In this document: positions 61,249 through 64,000 of the stretch, in pieces | How positions within the stretch are numbered: position 1 is the first letter of the stretch | How the letters are laid out: each line of letters begins with the position of its first letter | Assembly: GCA_017469425.1 (NCBI GenBank) | Contig: JAFUGJ010000006.1 | Span: forward strand, 1 to 64,000 | Length of the DNA stretch: 64,000 nucleotides | From: Bacteroidales bacterium | Lineage (GTDB): Bacteria; Bacteroidota; Bacteroidia; Bacteroidales; UBA932 | Reading direction: 5' to 3' | The notes under the pieces: generated by a model | Database searches by the model: none | What the model was told of the DNA's origin: nothing | What the model saw: only the letters and a program-made list of their open reading frames with translations | Made by a program: the position numbers and the translations under genes

Positions 61249-62537
61249 AAAGAATCCTTACTGCCATCGCAGCCGTGATGCTCGTATCCGGCACGCTCGG
61301 CGCCATCGACCGCGAGCACACCCTCAAGGTTTACAACTGGGCCGACTACATCGACGAATCGCTCATCGGAGAGTTCGAACAGTGGTATGAACAACAGACC
61401 GGAGAGCCCGTAAAGATTGTTTACCAGCTCTTCGACATCAACGAAATCATGCTTTCCAAGATTGAACTCGGGCATGAAGACTACGATGTGGTATGTCCTT
61501 CTGAATACATTATTGAAAGAATGCTGCGCGCCGACCTCCTTCTTCCAATCGACAAGGATTTCGGCGAAACGCCCAATTATCTCGACAACATCTCCCCTTA
61601 CATCGTCCACAAGTTCAACCAGATTGACGGCTCCGGCAAGAATGCCAACGACTACTCGGTGGGATACATGTGGGGAACGGTAGGATTCCTCTACAACACC
61701 AAGCACGCCACCCGCGAGGAGGTTTCGACCTGGAAGACCCTTCAGGACCCCAAATGGGCGGGTAAGCTTTTCATGAAAGATGCCTTCCGCGACATTTATA
61801 CTTCGCTTCGCGTCGCTCTCAACCGCGACAAGATAGATGCCGGGCTGATGGATACCGAGAAAATCTGCTTCGACGCTTCCGATGAAGACATAGCTCAGGT
61901 TGAAGACTTCCTCAACACATTCAAAGACAATGTTTCCGGATGGGAAGCCGACTTCGGAAAGGAAAGGATGACCCAGGAAAAGGCATGGCTGAATGTGACC
62001 TGGAGCGGAGATGCACAGTGGGCCATGGACGAGGCTGAAGCCGTGGGCGTGGGCCTGGATTTCGTAGTGCCGGAAGAAGGCAGCATCGTGTGGTTCGACG
62101 GCTGGGTCATTCCCAAGTACGCAAAGAATGTAAAAGCCGCCCGTTACTTCATCAACTTCCTGTGCAAGCCCGAGAACGCCCTCCGCAACATGGAAGAAAT
62201 AGGATATGTGAGCTGCGTCGGAGGACCCGAGATTCTCGAAGCCATGAGCGACTCCACTTCATTTGAGAAAGAAGACGCCAGCTATTTCTTCGGCCCCGAT
62301 GCGACGGCGGTGGCAATCAACCCCGTCATGTACCCTTCCGCATCGATAATCGACCGCTGCGGCATGATGCACGACAGCGGCGACCGCACCGAGAACCTGC
62401 TTGCCATGTGGTCAAGGGTGAAAGGCGACAATGCCGGAACTCTCACATATGTGATTATCGCCGTTGCAGTCATCGCCCTGGTTGCAGGATACCTGCTTTC
62501 AAAGAAAAAGAAATCACACGGACGCAGGCGCCGTTAA
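61245..62537 (+). CDS. potD: Polyamine-binding protein PotD with a C-terminal membrane anchor
   Basis: A 430-aa substrate-binding protein: signal peptide (1-20, ending LGAID), VYNWADYIDESLIGEFEQ (about 29-46), CPSEYIIERML (about 85-95), VGYMWGTVGFLYNT (about 140-153) and WSGDAQWAMDEAE (about 251-263) match PotD. Unlike usual soluble or lipid-anchored PotD, the last 35 residues form a membrane helix (about 399-420) and a basic tail (KKKKSHGRRRR), so it is fixed to the inner membrane. Convergent with the next gene, overlapping by four bases. Confidence 0.9.
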   Translation: MKRILTAIAAVMLVSGTLGAIDREHTLKVYNWADYIDESLIGEFEQWYEQQTGEPVKIVYQLFDINEIMLSKIELGHEDYDVVCPSEYIIERMLRADLLLPIDKDFGETPNYLDNISPYIVHKFNQIDGSGKNANDYSVGYMWGTVGFLYNTKHATREEVSTWKTLQDPKWAGKLFMKDAFRDIYTSLRVALNRDKIDAGLMDTEKICFDASDEDIAQVEDFLNTFKDNVSGWEADFGKERMTQEKAWLNVTWSGDAQWAMDEAEAVGVGLDFVVPEEGSIVWFDGWVIPKYAKNVKAARYFINFLCKPENALRNMEEIGYVSCVGGPEILEAMSDSTSFEKEDASYFFGPDATAVAINPVMYPSASIIDRCGMMHDSGDRTENLLAMWSRVKGDNAGTLTYVIIAVAVIALVAGYLLSKKKKSHGRRRR

Positions 62538-64000
62538 TCCTTCCTGCCTTTCCGTATGCGCAGCCAGCCGCTGAACAATGCTGCAGACAGCACGGCGGCT
62601 GATACTGCCGCAATTATCCACCACTTGCTTCCGGCAAAGGCCGCGGTTACGACCTGCAGAATTGCAAGGGCCAGCAGAAGCATGTTCTGATTGGTGTCTA
62701 TACCCTTTTTATACTCTTCCAGATAATAATCCCTGCGGCCCCGGAGACCGTCGAGCCTTTTTTCCAAGGAACCGAGCATAGAGAGATGTCCTCTTTCCCG
62801 ACTCCCCTCGCGCAGGATGTCCTGCTCGCTCACATATTGGAAAATATCTTTAAGGTATCCGTCATTCAGTCTCTGCGATATTTTCTGGACCTCCCGCTGA
62901 AGGGCGCGGCTCTGCGAATAAAACCGGGAGCCGCGTTTTTTGTACCTGTTCTCGGCAAACTTCCCATCGTCGGCAAAAAGGGCATCCACTTCCTCGCTGC
63001 TTTCCTTCAGAAGGCACTCGTTGAAGGCAAGCGCCGCGCTCGGAATGAGAAGGTATGGCGACACTATGAGGTCTTCGTCCTTTTCATTGTCCTTGTCGTC
63101 GGAATAGGACACCTCCATGAGATGCCCTCGGTTCAGCACCATGAATGAACTTTTGCGTTCCACCATGGGCCTTATGGTATCGTAAATCTCCGGCGAGGAC
63201 ATGCGTTTGAAATCGAAAATGCCGAGCACTATCCCGCACATTACCTTGTTCCACAGAAAATCCTCGTCGGGCCCCGCAGGGTCGAGAATCACGGAGCGGA
63301 AATCATCGAAGTTCCGGAAAAGTGCGACACCCTCGCCGTCGCTTACCTTGTAAAGGTTCACCTCGCTGAAACCTGTTCCCTGATACACGAGGTCGGCCTT
63401 CGTGTCAAGCATGAGGCGTATCCAGTCCGTTACGGAAAGGAACAGCCCCTCCCCCGCTTCGAGTTTCAACCCGTCCCATGAAGCCGAAGCCACGCTGCCG
63501 TCCGGCCCCATGCACCTGTATCTTTCCTGGCGGCTTCCGAAAGCGCTCACGAAACGCACCATGTCGAGTTCCGTGAAATAATCGGCATTCTCCCCATAGA
63601 CAGGGCTCAGGACAATATGGGCGAGGTACTTTCCGCTCAGGGAACACCAGCTCCAGTTAAGCGAAATGTCAACGCTGATGCTCTTTCTGGCGCACAGACG
63701 GAAATATGTGAGCCCTTCGGAGCTGTATTCGTAACACAGGGGCAGCAACAGTCTTACATTCTCCTTCAGGGGCACATGGTGAGTGCGGAAAGGCCGCGAG
63801 GATGTCTGGTTGAAATAATTGAGAAGGTCGGTCTCGTAGGAATCGAAATTCGGGCAGGTATCGTTCCTGGTGTCATGGAGGGTATCTCCTTCCTCAATGT
63901 TTTTCAGGAGGAAATGACAGCCTACGCTCGCTTCCGGAATATGGAAATCCGCCTTTTCGGTCAGATGGTCGAATACGATATTGTTGTCGAAATCGGCAGC
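62534..64000 (-). CDS. Unknown membrane protein, 3' part (start outside window)
   Basis: The frame stays open to the right edge, giving 488 residues of C-terminal sequence; a GTG at 63775 is internal. The soluble part has alternating strands and the pattern of a large cytoplasmic domain, then a helical region (about the last 170 residues; QSRALQREVQKISQRLND, a short coiled coil) and two membrane helices near the C-terminus ending in a basic tail (IRKGRKD). I do not recognise the family. Confidence 0.6.
   Translation of the reverse strand, partial: AADFDNNIVFDHLTEKADFHIPEASVGCHFLLKNIEEGDTLHDTRNDTCPNFDSYETDLLNYFNQTSSRPFRTHHVPLKENVRLLLPLCYEYSSEGLTYFRLCARKSISVDISLNWSWCSLSGKYLAHIVLSPVYGENADYFTELDMVRFVSAFGSRQERYRCMGPDGSVASASWDGLKLEAGEGLFLSVTDWIRLMLDTKADLVYQGTGFSEVNLYKVSDGEGVALFRNFDDFRSVILDPAGPDEDFLWNKVMCGIVLGIFDFKRMSSPEIYDTIRPMVERKSSFMVLNRGHLMEVSYSDDKDNEKDEDLIVSPYLLIPSAALAFNECLLKESSEEVDALFADDGKFAENRYKKRGSRFYSQSRALQREVQKISQRLNDGYLKDIFQYVSEQDILREGSRERGHLSMLGSLEKRLDGLRGRRDYYLEEYKKGIDTNQNMLLLALAILQVVTAAFAGSKWWIIAAVSAAVLSAALFSGWLRIRKGRKD

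Overview
The window looks like chromosome from an uncultured gut- or rumen-type member of the Bacteroidales (Bacteroidota). The signs are promoters with the TAnnTTTG -7 box and almost no Shine-Dalgarno, a TonB receptor with a CarboxypepD_reg-like N-terminus, many lipoproteins with a short leader ending in Cys, a fimbrillin-like beta-helix lipoprotein, a TGS-containing uridine-kinase-like enzyme, a bacterial alpha-2-macroglobulin paired with PbpC, and a GH78/GH88/heparinase cluster. No rRNA, tRNA, CRISPR array, transposase or integrase was seen. Both ends cut through genes.

Layout. (1) 1-4.95 kb: end of an alpha-2-macroglobulin gene overlapping pbpC, then a LytTR protein overlapping a membrane-anchored NAGPA-like protein. 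(2) 4.96-22.25 kb: a visibly more A/T-rich accessory island. It holds a TerB-like protein divergent from an AlbA_2-WYL protein coupled to a degenerate phosphoribosyltransferase-like protein; an orphan sigma factor with a structured leader; and a long minus-strand block. That block reads NERD-methyltransferase, UvrD-like helicase, 742-aa HhH protein and DUF1848 Fe-S protein, then TonB receptor, ABC exporter and calcineurin-like phosphoesterase. The first four genes are the best candidate for an undescribed (possibly defence) system. (3) 22.45-28.96 kb: a tight operon of TPR-retropepsin, two membrane proteins, an MreB paralogue and a small membrane protein, followed by dnaB and a frameshifted C-terminal remnant of FtsK. 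(4) 29.0-38.0 kb: a minus-strand run pncB, DUF4015 hydrolase, GH88, heparinase II/III, tcdA and GH78, probably one transcript for breaking down a rhamnose/uronate-rich polysaccharide with two housekeeping enzymes embedded. (5) 38.1-47.65 kb: DUF3737, an AspT/YidE transporter, an M49-like protein with a lost zinc ligand, flavodiiron protein, HI0933-type flavoprotein, a coiled-coil secreted protein and a copper-type P-ATPase. (6) 47.65-51.1 kb: beta-helix lipoprotein divergent from yhhQ-queF, whose short leader resembles a preQ1-I riboswitch. (7) 51.1-51.8 kb: an A/T-rich pocket with a glycine-rich membrane protein under a promoter whose spacer holds a G8 tract. (8) 51.9-57.2 kb: heterodimeric ABC exporter and TGS-uridine kinase. 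(9) 57.3-62.5 kb: a polyamine uptake operon (beta-barrel-like protein, potA, potB, potC, potD), then a partial unknown membrane protein to the end.

Base composition and codon use are A/T-richest in region 2, intermediate in regions 1 and 3 and clearly G/C-richer from about 29 kb on. This judgement is by eye; no composition was computed. Functional statements rest on motifs read from the translations, without database searches.
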